The position numbers and the translations under genes were made by a program. Shown piece by piece: positions 29,627 through 39,306 of a stretch of 64,000 nucleotides of DNA (position 1 is its first letter; every line of letters starts with the position of its first letter). Below the pieces are notes generated by a model. It saw only the letters and a list, made by a program, of their open reading frames with translations, was not told the origin of the DNA and did not search any database. Origin of the DNA: RPQJ01 sp963846885 (GTDB lineage: Bacteria > Pseudomonadota > Gammaproteobacteria > Steroidobacterales > Steroidobacteraceae); the NCBI GenBank assembly GCA_963846885.1, contig CAWJXS010000024.1:27813-91812 (forward strand), read 5' to 3'.

Positions 29627-29627
<1 letters not shown>
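28623..29627 (-). CDS. UDP-glucuronate 4-epimerase
   Basis: A 334-residue extended SDR of the CapI/LpsL type, converting UDP-GlcA to UDP-GalA. Seen are MKILVTGAAGFIGSHASRIL, the group-specific DNLNDYYDVNLKLARL, HLAAQAGVRYSIENP, ASTSSVYGANTKMPFS, the catalytic YAATKKANELMAH, FFTVYGPWGRPDMA and HRRDFTYVEDIA. Its substrate would come from Ugd. The start ATG at 29627 shares a base with the upstream stop (TAATG); an apparent N-terminal extension in the same frame runs inside the dehydrogenase gene and is not real. Confidence 0.92.
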
Positions 29628-30910
<1,283 letters not shown>

Positions 30911-30983
30911 GATTCCAGACACTTTTTGGGGATTTTATAGCCGATAGGATGCCATACGGGCCCGGCGCAAACTGAGACATCAG

Positions 30984-32492
30984 TCAAAGGCTCGCATAGG
31001 CCAGCGCCGCGAGGCCGACCGAGGTCATGACCACGAAGTACGGCAGCGCCATCCAGATCATGCGTCCATAGCCCAGCCGTATCAGCGGCGCCAGCGTCGA
31101 CGTCAGCAGGAACAGGAAGGCCGCCTGCCCGTTCGGCGTGGCGACACTCGGAATGTTCGTTCCGGTGTTGATCGCCACGGCCAACCAGTTGAATTGCTCG
31201 CGCGTCACGACACCCTGCAGCAGCGCCGCCTTGATCTCGGTGATGTAAACGCTCGCGACGAACACGTTGTCGCTGATCGACGACAGCAGGCCCGCGGCCA
31301 GGTACAGCATGACGGCCTGGGAATTGCCCTCGAGCGCCAGCACGCGATTGATCATCGGCTCGAACAGGTGCTGGTCGTGGATCTCGGCGACGATCACGAA
31401 GAACACGACCAGCAGCGCCGTGAACGGCAGCGCAGCCTCGAAGGCCTTGCCGATCCGGTGCTCTTCGGTGACGCCCATAAAAGCCGTGGCCAGGATGATC
31501 ACCATCAGGCCGATCAGGCCGACCTCGGCCACGTGGAACGCCAGCCCCAGCACCAGCAGGATCGCGACGATGCCCTGGACGATGAGGGCCTGCTTCTCGC
31601 GTGGCGTGGCGCGCGCGGCCAGTTCGTTCGAATAGTCGAGCAGGACGGCGCGGGCCGCATCCGGCAAAGGCGTGCCGTAGCCGAACCAGCGGAACCGCTC
31701 GACCAGCCAGCACGTCGCCAGCCCGGCGAATGCCACAGGGATCGTCACGGGCGCCATCGCGACGAAGAACTGGCCGAAGTTCCAACCAGCGTGCTCGGCG
31801 ATCAGCAGGTTCTGCGGTTCACCAACCTGTGTCATCACGCCGCCGATCGCCGTGCCGACAGCCCCGTGCATCATCAGCGCCCGCAGGAAGCCGCGGAAGT
31901 CCTCCAGCGTGTCACGGTGCAGGAGCTGCACGTCCTGGTCCTGCGCCGAGTCGTGGTGCGGCGTCGTGTGTGTCTTGCCCGACGCGACGCGATGGTAGAC
32001 CTCGTAGAACCCCATGCCGACCGTCACCGCAACAGCGACGACAGTCAGCGCGTCGAGGAACGCCGACAACAGCGCCGACACGCCGCAGAACAGCAGCGCG
32101 AGCATCTCGCGCGAGCGCACGCGCAGGATCAGCCGCGTGAACACGAACAGCAGCAGGTCGCGCAGGAAGTAGATGCCCGCGACCATGAAAATCAGCAGCA
32201 GGATCACCGGGAACGCGCCGGTGATCTCCTCGTACACGCTTTCAGGGGTTGTCAGCCCGATGAGGACGGCCTGGATGGCCAACAGCCCGCCGGGCTGCAG
32301 CGGGTAGCAACGCAACGCCATCGCGAGCGTGAAGATGAACTGCCCGAGCAGCACCCAGCCGGTGACCGTCGGACCCAGCAGCAGCATGATGACCGGGTTC
32401 ACGAGCAGGAACCCGAGGATGGTCAACTTGTACCAGCCGGGTGCGTGCCCCAGGAAAGCACGGCCGAAGGCTTGCGCGATGGTGTGGCTCAC
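30984..32492 (-). CDS. nhaB: Na+/H+ antiporter NhaB
   Basis: A 502-residue membrane antiporter with about twelve hydrophobic segments. The N-terminus, GRAFLGHAPGWYKLTILGFL, and LDALTVVAVAVTVGMGFYEVYHR are close to NhaB of Vibrio and Pseudomonas. It exchanges sodium for protons at the inner membrane. The start is GTG at 32492, overlapping the dnaQ stop by four bases (GTGA), so the two are coupled. It ends 74 bases before the dehydrogenase start. Confidence 0.93.
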   Translation of the reverse strand: MSHTIAQAFGRAFLGHAPGWYKLTILGFLLVNPVIMLLLGPTVTGWVLLGQFIFTLAMALRCYPLQPGGLLAIQAVLIGLTTPESVYEEITGAFPVILLLIFMVAGIYFLRDLLLFVFTRLILRVRSREMLALLFCGVSALLSAFLDALTVVAVAVTVGMGFYEVYHRVASGKTHTTPHHDSAQDQDVQLLHRDTLEDFRGFLRALMMHGAVGTAIGGVMTQVGEPQNLLIAEHAGWNFGQFFVAMAPVTIPVAFAGLATCWLVERFRWFGYGTPLPDAARAVLLDYSNELAARATPREKQALIVQGIVAILLVLGLAFHVAEVGLIGLMVIILATAFMGVTEEHRIGKAFEAALPFTALLVVFFVIVAEIHDQHLFEPMINRVLALEGNSQAVMLYLAAGLLSSISDNVFVASVYITEIKAALLQGVVTREQFNWLAVAINTGTNIPSVATPNGQAAFLFLLTSTLAPLIRLGYGRMIWMALPYFVVMTSVGLAALAYASL

Positions 32493-33244
32493 GACGCTGC
32501 CGTCTCCACGGTTGCGGAGGCCGCCTCGAACTTGCGCCAGGCGGTCTTGCCGCCGCTCGACTTGTCGAGCAGCTTCAGCATCGTCTCGTGCGCCTGCAGT
32601 TCGTCATCCGTGGCACGCAGCACCACCAGCGTGCCGACTGGACGCACGGCCTTGGTGACCGCCGCCACCACGCCATCGGCAGTCGCATTGTCGTCGAGCG
32701 TCAGCGCGCTCTGCCCGCCCGTCATCGCCAGGTACACTTCGAGCAGCAGGTCGGCGTCGAGCAACGCGCCGTGCAGGTCGCGGTGCGAGTTATCGATCGA
32801 GTACCGCTTGCACAGCGCGTCCAGGCTGTTGCGCTGGCCGGGATGCATCTGACGCGCCAGCGCCAGCGTGTCGAGCACGCCGCACACGTCACGCGTCGCG
32901 AGCTTTTCTTCGATCACGCCCTGCTTTGCCAGGCGCGCCATCTCTGCGTCGAGGAAGGCAACGTCGAATGGCGCGTTGTGGATGATGAGCTCGGCGCCGG
33001 CCACGAACTCACGCAGTTCGGCGAAGACAGCCTCGAAGCGCGGCTGGCCGCTCAGGAATTCGGTGGTGAGGCCGTGCACCTGCACCGCGCCCGGGTCGAT
33101 CTCGCGGTCGGGGCACAGGTAGCGGTGGAACTGCCGCCCCGTGCGCCGGCGATTGACGAGCTCGATCGCCCCGATCTCGATGATGCGGTGACCCTGCTCG
33201 GGCTCGAGGCCCGTGGTTTCGGTGTCGAAGACGATTTGACGCAT
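32489..33244 (-). CDS. dnaQ: DNA polymerase III epsilon subunit (3'-5' exonuclease)
   Basis: A 251-residue proofreading exonuclease. Exo I is QIVFDTETTGLEPEQG with GHRIIEIGAIE, Exo II lies around HNAPFDVAFLDAEMA, and Exo III around LDALCKRYSIDNSHRDLHGALLDADLL, the DEDDh pattern. The C-terminal tail that contacts the polymerase alpha subunit is present. The start ATG at 33244 lies only six bases from a GGGGYTA array; the leader reads CCCCTTCCTC on the coding strand and has no Shine-Dalgarno sequence. In related genomes rnhA is next to dnaQ; here the aminotransferase gene separates them. Confidence 0.93.
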   Translation of the reverse strand: MRQIVFDTETTGLEPEQGHRIIEIGAIELVNRRRTGRQFHRYLCPDREIDPGAVQVHGLTTEFLSGQPRFEAVFAELREFVAGAELIIHNAPFDVAFLDAEMARLAKQGVIEEKLATRDVCGVLDTLALARQMHPGQRNSLDALCKRYSIDNSHRDLHGALLDADLLLEVYLAMTGGQSALTLDDNATADGVVAAVTKAVRPVGTLVVLRATDDELQAHETMLKLLDKSSGGKTAWRKFEAASATVETAAS

Positions 33245-33250
33245 GAGGAA

Positions 33251-33425
33251 GGGGTTAGGGGTTAGGGGCTAGGGGCTAGGGGTTAGGGGCTAGTCGGAAG
33301 TACGGCATGAATCGTCGGTGTGAACGCGATCATTGAATTCTCAAAGGCCGACTGACTGGAGACTGTTGGTACAAGAGCGGAGCTGCTCATTTCCGACTAA
33401 CCCCTAACCCCTAGCCCCTAGCCCC
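33251..33425. repeat. Heptamer-array cassette A
   Basis: Left array 33251-33292 is six exact heptamers: GGGGTTA twice, GGGGCTA twice, GGGGTTA, GGGGCTA, then GTCGGAAG. Right array 33398-33425 is four heptamers in inverse orientation, TAACCCC twice and TAGCCCC twice, preceded by TTCCGAC (33391-33397). The inner edges are thus inverted copies of GTCGGAA. The 98 bases between hold no recognisable gene. The left array is 6 bases from the dnaQ start codon, the right array 5 bases from the aminotransferase stop. Confidence 0.93.
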
Positions 33426-33430
33426 TCAGC

Positions 33431-34546
33431 TCAGGCAACCGCCTGAGCGAGTGCCTCCACCACCTGCACCTGTTGCTCGTCGGTCAGGTACGGATGCATG
33501 GGTAGACTGAGGACACGGCGCGCAGCCGCCTCCGAAAGCGGGAAGTCGCCCTCCTTGTGCCCGAGGTGCTTGAACACGGGTTGCATGTGCAGCGCGAGCG
33601 GGTAATGCACCGCCGTCGGCACGCCGGCGGTCTTCATGCGCGTCTCGACGATCTCGCGTTGTTCGACCTCGACCGTGTACTGCGCGTAGACGCTGGTATT
33701 GAAGCGCTCGACCGTCGGCGCGCGCACCTTGGCGCTGGCGCCCGTGCCGAACTTTTCAGCGATGAGTTCGGCATAGCGCTCGCCCAACCGATGCCGGGCC
33801 GCCACCTCGTCCGGAAAGATTTCCATCTTGGCGAGCAGCACGGCGGCCTGGATCGAATCGAGGCGCCCGGTGAGGCCCAGGCGCGGATGGTGGTAGCGAC
33901 GGTCCTGCCCGTGCACGCGGATCTCACGCATGATCGTCGCGAGCCTGTCGTCGTTCGTGAACAACGCGCCACCGTCGCCGTAGCAGCCGAGCGGTTTCGA
34001 CGGAAAAAACGACGTCGCGCCAATCAGCGTCATGCCGCCGGAGCGACGACCCTTGTACGTGGCACCAAAGCTCTGCGCGGCGTCCTCGATGACGGGCAAC
34101 TCGTTGCGACACGCGATTTCGTTGATCGCGTCGATGTCCGGGCATTGCCCGTAGAGCGACACCGGCATGATCGCCTTCGTGCGCGGCGTGATGGCCGCCT
34201 GCAGCTTCGCCGGATCCAGGTTGTAGGTGGCGCGGTCGATATCGACGAAGACGGGCTTCGCGCCGATGAGCGCGATCATCTCGGCGGTTGCGAAAAACGT
34301 GAAGGGCACGGTGATGACTTCATCGCCCGGACCGATGTCGAGCGCCATGAGCGCCATCAGCAGCGCATCGGTGCCGCTCGCCACGCCCAGGCAGTGCTTG
34401 GTGCCCACGTACTCCGCGAGCTGCTTTTCGAGCTCGACGACCTCGGGCCCCATGACGTACTGACCGTGCTCGAGCACCTTGTGGATGCGTTCGTCGACCG
34501 TGGTCTTGAGACGGCTGTACTGGGTCTTGAGGTCGATGAAATCCAT
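33431..34546 (-). CDS. Sugar-nucleotide aminotransferase, DegT/DnrJ/EryC1 family (WbpE-like)
   Basis: A 371-residue PLP aminotransferase. It begins MDFIDLKTQYSRLK and reads very like WbpE of Pseudomonas aeruginosa: HGQYVMGPEVVELEKQL, GTDALLMALMALDIGPGDEVI, MPVSLYGQCPDIDAIN, PVIEDAAQSFGATYKG, the PLP-lysine region TSFFPSKPLGCYGDGGAL, HGQDRRYHHPRLG and GVPTAVHYPLALH. WbpE aminates UDP-3-keto-GlcNAcA, derived from the WbpA product, so it pairs with the tviB-type gene. The oxidase (WbpB) and acetyltransferase (WbpD) of that route are not in the window. The gene is bracketed by heptamer cassettes A and B. Confidence 0.9.
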   Translation of the reverse strand: MDFIDLKTQYSRLKTTVDERIHKVLEHGQYVMGPEVVELEKQLAEYVGTKHCLGVASGTDALLMALMALDIGPGDEVITVPFTFFATAEMIALIGAKPVFVDIDRATYNLDPAKLQAAITPRTKAIMPVSLYGQCPDIDAINEIACRNELPVIEDAAQSFGATYKGRRSGGMTLIGATSFFPSKPLGCYGDGGALFTNDDRLATIMREIRVHGQDRRYHHPRLGLTGRLDSIQAAVLLAKMEIFPDEVAARHRLGERYAELIAEKFGTGASAKVRAPTVERFNTSVYAQYTVEVEQREIVETRMKTAGVPTAVHYPLALHMQPVFKHLGHKEGDFPLSEAAARRVLSLPMHPYLTDEQQVQVVEALAQAVA

Positions 34547-34584
34547 GGTGTTCCTACGGAGAGCGCTGCTCGCTGTAGTTTAAA

Positions 34585-34725
34585 GGGGTTAGGGGCTAGG
34601 GGTTAGTCGGAGTGTAAGAGCGCTGGCGCACAGAGCCCTCACCCGGCCTGGCGGCCGACCTCTCCCGCAAGCGGGAGAGGTGCACGGCTGTTCCGACTAT
34701 CCCCTAATCCCTAGCCCCTAGCCCC
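34585..34725. repeat. Heptamer-array cassette B
   Basis: Left array 34585-34605: GGGGTTA, GGGGCTA, GGGGTTA, then GTCGGAGT. Right array 34698-34725: TATCCCC, TAATCCC, TAGCCCC, TAGCCCC, preceded by TTCCGAC (34691-34697). The interior includes a complete copy of the unrelated palindromic repeat family (34636-34681). The right array overlaps the rnhA 3' end and supplies its stop codon. It differs from cassette A inside but shares the ends. Confidence 0.92.
34636..34681 (+). repeat. Palindromic repeat nested in cassette B
   Basis: CCCTCACCC (34636-34644), spacer, CCTCTCCCGC (34659-34668), AA loop and GCGGGAGAGG (34671-34680). It lies entirely within the heptamer-bounded cassette between rnhA and the aminotransferase gene. 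Confidence 0.85.
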
Positions 34726-35173
34726 TTGGGCATCGCGCAACGCGGCGAATGCCCAGGTTGGCCAGTTCATCCGCCCGCTCGTTGCCCGGATGGCCGGCGT
34801 GTCCCTTGACCCAGTGCCAGTGCACTTCGTGCCGGCCGATCTGCTCCTCGAGCAGCAGCCACAGGTCAGCGTTCTTTACGGGCTTCTTGTCGGCGGTCTT
34901 CCAGCCCCGCTTCTTCCATTGCGGCAGCCACTCGGTGATACCCAGCCGCACGTACTGCGAATCCGTGTAGAGCTGCACGACGCAGGGCCGCTTCAACGCC
35001 GCCAGCGCCTCGATGGCGGCCGTGAGTTCCATGCGGTTGTTGGTCGTGTGCGGCTCGCCGCCGTAGAGCTCCTTGCGGTGCGCGCCAGTCTCGAGCAGCG
35101 CGCCCCACCCTCCCGGACCGGGATTGCCCTTGCAGGCGCCGTCCGTGTGCACGATCACCTCGGAGGTGCTCAT
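34718..35173 (-). CDS. rnhA: Ribonuclease HI
   Basis: A 151-residue RNase HI that cleaves the RNA strand of RNA-DNA hybrids. The catalytic acids are in IVHTDGACKGNPGPGGWGA (Asp), NNRMELTAAIEAL (Glu), LYTDSQYV (Asp) and NERADELAN (Asp); the basic handle KKRGWKTADKKPVKN is present. The last residues ARCPRG and the TAG stop are read from the first GGGGCTAG of cassette B, so the natural C-terminus may have been altered. The start ATG at 35173 overlaps the upstream methyltransferase stop (ATGA). Confidence 0.95.
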   Translation of the reverse strand: MSTSEVIVHTDGACKGNPGPGGWGALLETGAHRKELYGGEPHTTNNRMELTAAIEALAALKRPCVVQLYTDSQYVRLGITEWLPQWKKRGWKTADKKPVKNADLWLLLEEQIGRHEVHWHWVKGHAGHPGNERADELANLGIRRVARCPRG

Positions 35174-35904
35174 GCTGCCTGTCGCGTCGTCGGCTCGGGT
35201 GCGGCCGCTCCCACCAGCACCGGACGTTGTGTCCATGCGGGCCGGATCGGCGTGACGGCATGCACGCGCTTGCGCGCCTTGAGCAGGTAGGCGCCCGCGA
35301 GCGGCGATGCGATGGCCGGCCCGCGGCGTTCGAGCCAGCTGTCGGGGCGCAAACCGAACATGCGCTGCGCCCAAGGCGGCCCGAACAGGTAGCGGCGCGT
35401 CGAGACGATTTCGAAGCCCAGCAGGCTCAGCCAGTCGCGCGTGCGGTGTTCGCTCATCAGCCGTGCCGCGTGCGGTGGGAAGCGATTGTTCGACGCGAAA
35501 TGATGCCGCACGCCCCACGTGCCCCAGGGATTGAAGGCACAGATGATCAGGTTGCCTTCGCCGACCAGCACGCGGTCGACCTCGCGCAGCAATTCGTGCG
35601 GACGCGGCGCGTGCTCGAGCGTGTGGGGCAGCAGCACGGCTTCGACCGAATTGGTTGCAATTGGCAGCGCATCGAAGTGGGCGCGGATCGCGCCGGGCCC
35701 TGCCGCGTCCGGTGCGATGTAACTGCGGTGCTGCGTGCGCGCGGCCTCGCACAGGCGGGCCGGATCACCCCACCGGCCGATCTGCAGCAGTTCGAACCCG
35801 ACGACATCCGCCAGCGCGTCCTGCAGCAGGTGCGTCTCGAGCGCGAGCACGGCCGCCCCGAGCGGGGAACCGAGCCAGTGATCTGCGACGGGGTTCGCGG
35901 TCAT
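35170..35904 (-). CDS. Methyltransferase-domain protein (YafS-like)
   Basis: A 244-residue class I methyltransferase-like protein of the type commonly found between gloB and rnhA (yafS in E. coli). It has TNSVEAVLLPHTLEHAPRPHELLREVDRVLVGEGNLII and FNPWGTWGVRHHF, but the Gly-rich SAM motif I is poorly formed (LLQIGRWGDPARL), as usual in this group. Its reaction is unknown. The start ATG at 35904 (MTANPVADHWLGSPLG) is preferred; the frame extends to 35979 into the gloB leader. It is divergent from gloB. Confidence 0.85.
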   Translation of the reverse strand: MTANPVADHWLGSPLGAAVLALETHLLQDALADVVGFELLQIGRWGDPARLCEAARTQHRSYIAPDAAGPGAIRAHFDALPIATNSVEAVLLPHTLEHAPRPHELLREVDRVLVGEGNLIICAFNPWGTWGVRHHFASNNRFPPHAARLMSEHRTRDWLSLLGFEIVSTRRYLFGPPWAQRMFGLRPDSWLERRGPAIASPLAGAYLLKARKRVHAVTPIRPAWTQRPVLVGAAAPEPTTRQAA

Positions 35905-36043
35905 GCGCGCAAGGATAGCTGCAAGCCGCTGTGCCACGTCGAAAAAACGTGGCCTGTCTGGTGGAATTTTTTGCCCCAAACGGCTCTAATACGCGCGCCC
36001 GGACTCATTGGCCCGTGGACCACGACGAGGAGTCCCCAGCCAG

Positions 36044-36820
36044 ATGCTGCAAGTGAGCCCGGTGCGGGCGTTTTCGGACAACTACATCTGGCTGATACGC
36101 GCGCCGGCCGACCCGGGCGCCGCAGTCGTAGTCGATCCGGGCGACGACCGTCCTGTGCAGCAGGCCCTGCAGGCCGCAGGGTTGCGACTCGGCGCCATCC
36201 TCGTCACGCATCACCACGCCGACCATGTCGGCGGTGTCGCTGCGCTGGCGGCCAGGCACGATGCGCCGGTCTTCGGGCCGGCTCGAGAGCAGATGCCCTG
36301 CGCCGTGCAGGCATTGGACGACGGAGGCAAGGCGACTCTTGAACACCTCGGGCTCGAATTCGACGTGATGGCCGTTCCTGGGCACACGCTCGGACACATC
36401 GCCTACACCGGTCACGGCGCGCTGTTCTGTGGCGACACGCTGTTCAGTGCAGGGTGCGGCCGCCTGTTCGAAGGCACGCCTGCCCAGATGTTCGATTCGC
36501 TCGAGCGGCTCGCTGCGCTGCCGGATGCCACCCGCGTCTTCTGCGCCCACGAATACACGTTGTCCAACCTGCGGTTCGCCGCAGCCGTCGAGCCCGGCAA
36601 CGCCGAGATCCGCGCCACGCTCGCCGAAGTGCAGCAGCGTCGCGACCACGACGAAATCACGCTCCCGTCCACGATCGGACGCGAGCGACTCATCAACCCG
36701 TTCCTGCGCAGCCGCGATCCCGCCGTGCGCGCTGCGGCCGAACAGCACGCGGGGCATGCACTGCCTGACGCCGTCGACGTGTTCGCCGCAGTCCGCCGCT
36801 GGAAAGACGGTTTCCGCTGA
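36044..36820 (+). CDS. gloB: Hydroxyacylglutathione hydrolase (glyoxalase II)
   Basis: A 258-residue metallo-beta-lactamase-fold enzyme that hydrolyses S-lactoylglutathione. The binuclear metal site THHHADHVGG is at about residues 54-63, with PGHTLGHIAY, LFCGDTLFSAGCGRLFEG and FCAHEYTLSNLRFA following. The C-terminal substrate-binding helices (TLPSTIGRERLINPFLR) are intact. The start is ATG 36044 (MLQVSPVRAFSDNYIW); GAGGAG lies some 13 bases upstream. An upstream ATG at 36008 is in frame but adds residues not typical of the family. Confidence 0.95.
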   Translation: MLQVSPVRAFSDNYIWLIRAPADPGAAVVVDPGDDRPVQQALQAAGLRLGAILVTHHHADHVGGVAALAARHDAPVFGPAREQMPCAVQALDDGGKATLEHLGLEFDVMAVPGHTLGHIAYTGHGALFCGDTLFSAGCGRLFEGTPAQMFDSLERLAALPDATRVFCAHEYTLSNLRFAAAVEPGNAEIRATLAEVQQRRDHDEITLPSTIGRERLINPFLRSRDPAVRAAAEQHAGHALPDAVDVFAAVRRWKDGFR

Positions 36821-36827
36821 GCCGCCA

Positions 36828-38500
36828 ATGAATCTCAAGCAAACCACCCTGCCCTGGCTCGCCGCCTGCCTGGCCACGCTGCTGCTGGCAGGTTGCGCTA
36901 CCACCGACACGCCGTACTCGAGCCTGCCACCGGCGCCGCAGCACCCAGGCCCGAAAGCGCCCATGGATCGCGCCACGGTCACGATTCCGGGCACGCTGCC
37001 GGGCGAGCGTGAGGTGCCGCACCTGCCGCCCGAGCAATACACCGACCTGCTCGACCGCATCCGCGACGGGTATGCGCTGCCCGACGTGGCGCATTACGCC
37101 GTCGATCGTGAGATCGAGCTCTACCGCAAGAACCCGGACTTCCTCGATCGCACCTTCAAGCGCGGGGCGCGGTACCTGTACTACATCGTGCAGGAGCTCG
37201 AGAAACGGCAGTTGCCGCTCGAGCTGGCGCTGCTGCCGGTGGTCGAAAGCGCGTTCAACCCGGTGGCCTATTCGCGCAGCCGTGCGTCGGGCCTGTGGCA
37301 GTTCATCCCGTCTTCGGGCAAGCACTACGGGCTCGAACAGAACTGGTGGATCGACGAGCGGCGCGACGTCATCGAGGCCACCGGCGCGGCGCTCACGTAC
37401 CTGCAATACCTGAACAAGTATTTCGCGGGTGACTGGTACCTGGCCATCGCGGCGTACAACGGCGGTGAAGGCACGGTGGGCAATGCCGTCCGTCGCAACC
37501 AGTCTGCAGGGCTGCCTGCCGATTTCTTCAGCCTCAACCTCAAAGCCGAGACACGCGACTACGTGCCGAAGCTGCTGGCCATCAGCCGCATCGTGCGTAA
37601 CCCCGAGGCCTACGGGCTCGCTTTTGCCGCCATTCCAAACCAGCCGTTCTTCGAGGTCGTGGACCCGGGCCACCAGGTGCATCTCGAAGAGGCCGCCAAG
37701 CTGGCAGGCATCACGCGCGAAGACATGTTTGCGCTGAACCCCAGCTACAACCGCATGACGACGCCGCCGAAGGGGCCGCATCGCCTGCTGCTGCCCATTC
37801 CGCACGCTGAAGTCTTCCGTCAGGCGATGCTCGACCAGGCGACGACCGGCGCAAGCACCATCGCTGTGGCGGCGGTCGAGCCTCTGCCCGAAGTGCGCCA
37901 CACAGTGCGTCGCGGTGAAAACCTCGGCAGCATCGCGCGCAAGTACGGGGTGGAGATGTCGTCGATCCAGGCGGCCAATGGCATCCGCGGATCGGTGATC
38001 CATCCGGGTGACTCTTTGCTCATCCCGTCGCCGGCCGCGGGCTCGACCGCAACGCTTGCCGCGCTGGCTGCCCCGCGCGACGACATCAAGGCGCAACTGC
38101 CCGAGCACCAGAAGCCGGCCGCCCAGAAGAAGCCCAAGGTGCATGTCGTGAAATCGGGCGACACGCTGTGGGGCGTGGCGCGCAAATATGACGTCACGGT
38201 GCCCGCCCTCGCGTCGGCCAACGGCCTGTCGAGCAAGGCGGGCCTGGTCCAGGGCGCCCGCCTCGAGATTCCCGGCACAGGCAGCAGAGCAGCACGCGCA
38301 CGGCCTCGAACGAGGTCAAGGAGACCAGCCGCGTGACCTACAAGGTCAAGCGCGGCGACACGCTTTCGGAGATCGCCGATCGCTTCGACGTGAGCGTCCG
38401 TGAACTGATGACCTGGAACCGCCTGCGACAGTCGTCGTCGCTCCGCGCGGGCCAGCGTCTGGTCGTCTACACCGACTCGAGCCGGCAAACCGGAGGCTGA
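36828..38500 (+). CDS. mltD: Membrane-bound lytic murein transglycosylase D (one frameshift)
   Basis: A lipoprotein transglycosylase of about 557 residues acting on peptidoglycan at the outer membrane. The lipobox is LLLAGCATT at residues 19-27. The SLT domain has LLPVVESAFNPVAYSRS, with catalytic Glu in VES, and GLWQFIPSSGKHYGL and AIAAYNGGEGTV. Three LysM repeats follow: HTVRRGENLGSIARKYG, HVVKSGDTLWGVARKYD and, after a break, YKVKRGDTLSEIADRFD. The break near 38285 in a CAG-rich stretch looks like one missing base. It follows gloB by 7 bases, as in many gammaproteobacteria. Confidence 0.93.
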
Positions 38501-38505
38501 ACATC

Positions 38506-39306
38506 GTGGGATTCCTGGCAGGCAAGCGAGCCCTCATCGTGGGGCTCGCCTCGGACCGTTCGATCGCGTACGGCATTGCGGCTGCAATGCATCGTGAGGG
38601 CGCGGAACTCGCGTTCACGTACCAGAACGACCGGCTCAAGGACCGCGTCGTCGAGATGGCGCAGGGCTTCGGTTCCGCGATCACGCTGCCGATGGACGTC
38701 GCGTCCGACGCCGAGATCGATACCGCCTTCGCCGGCATCCGCGAAGTCTGGGATTCGCTCGACATCATCGTGCATTCGGTCGCCTTCGCCCCGCGCGAGG
38801 AACTGGCGGGCACGTTCGTCGACAGCACGACGCGCGACGGTTTCCGCATCGCGCACGAGATCTCCAGCTACAGCCTGACCGCGCTGGCAAAGGCCGGCAA
38901 GCCGCTGATGCAGGGCCGTGCCGGCGCGCTGATCACCCTTTCCTACCTGGGCGCCGTGCGTTCGATTCCAAGCTACAACGTGATGGGCCTGGCCAAGGCC
39001 AGCCTCGAGGCGAACGTGCGCTTTCTCGCGGCCGACCTCGGCCCGCAGGGCATTCGCGTCAACGCGATCTCAGCGGGCCCGATCAAGACGCTGGCCGCGG
39101 CCGGGGTCAGCGGGTTCCGCAAGATGCTGACGCAGGTGGCAGCCGCAACCCCGCTCCGTCGCAACGTGACGACCGACGAAGTCGGCAATGCCGCGGCGTT
39201 CCTGTGCTCCGACCTGGCTTCCGGGATCACCGGCGAAGTGCTGTACGTGGATGCCGGGTACAGCCACGTGGGGATGAGCTTTCCGGAGGAAGGGGCTAGG
39301 GGCTAG
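38506..39306 (+). CDS. fabI: Enoyl-ACP reductase (NADH)
   Basis: A 266-residue FabI that carries out the last reduction in fatty acid elongation and is the triclosan/isoniazid-type target class. It begins MGFLAGKRALIVGLASDRSIAYGIA, and the catalytic Tyr-x6-Lys is in SYNVMGLAKASLEAN. The end is GYSHVGMSFPEEGARG, where the last residues and TAG stop come from heptamer array C; other FabI proteins differ here. The start is GTG at 38506, five bases after mltD. Confidence 0.95.
   Translation: MGFLAGKRALIVGLASDRSIAYGIAAAMHREGAELAFTYQNDRLKDRVVEMAQGFGSAITLPMDVASDAEIDTAFAGIREVWDSLDIIVHSVAFAPREELAGTFVDSTTRDGFRIAHEISSYSLTALAKAGKPLMQGRAGALITLSYLGAVRSIPSYNVMGLAKASLEANVRFLAADLGPQGIRVNAISAGPIKTLAAAGVSGFRKMLTQVAAATPLRRNVTTDEVGNAAAFLCSDLASGITGEVLYVDAGYSHVGMSFPEEGARG

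Noticed and set aside
33251..33425. CRISPR array considered for the GGGGYTA repeats
   Set aside because: The units are 7 bases with no spacers, and no cas genes are present; they are simple tandem arrays in inverted pairs.
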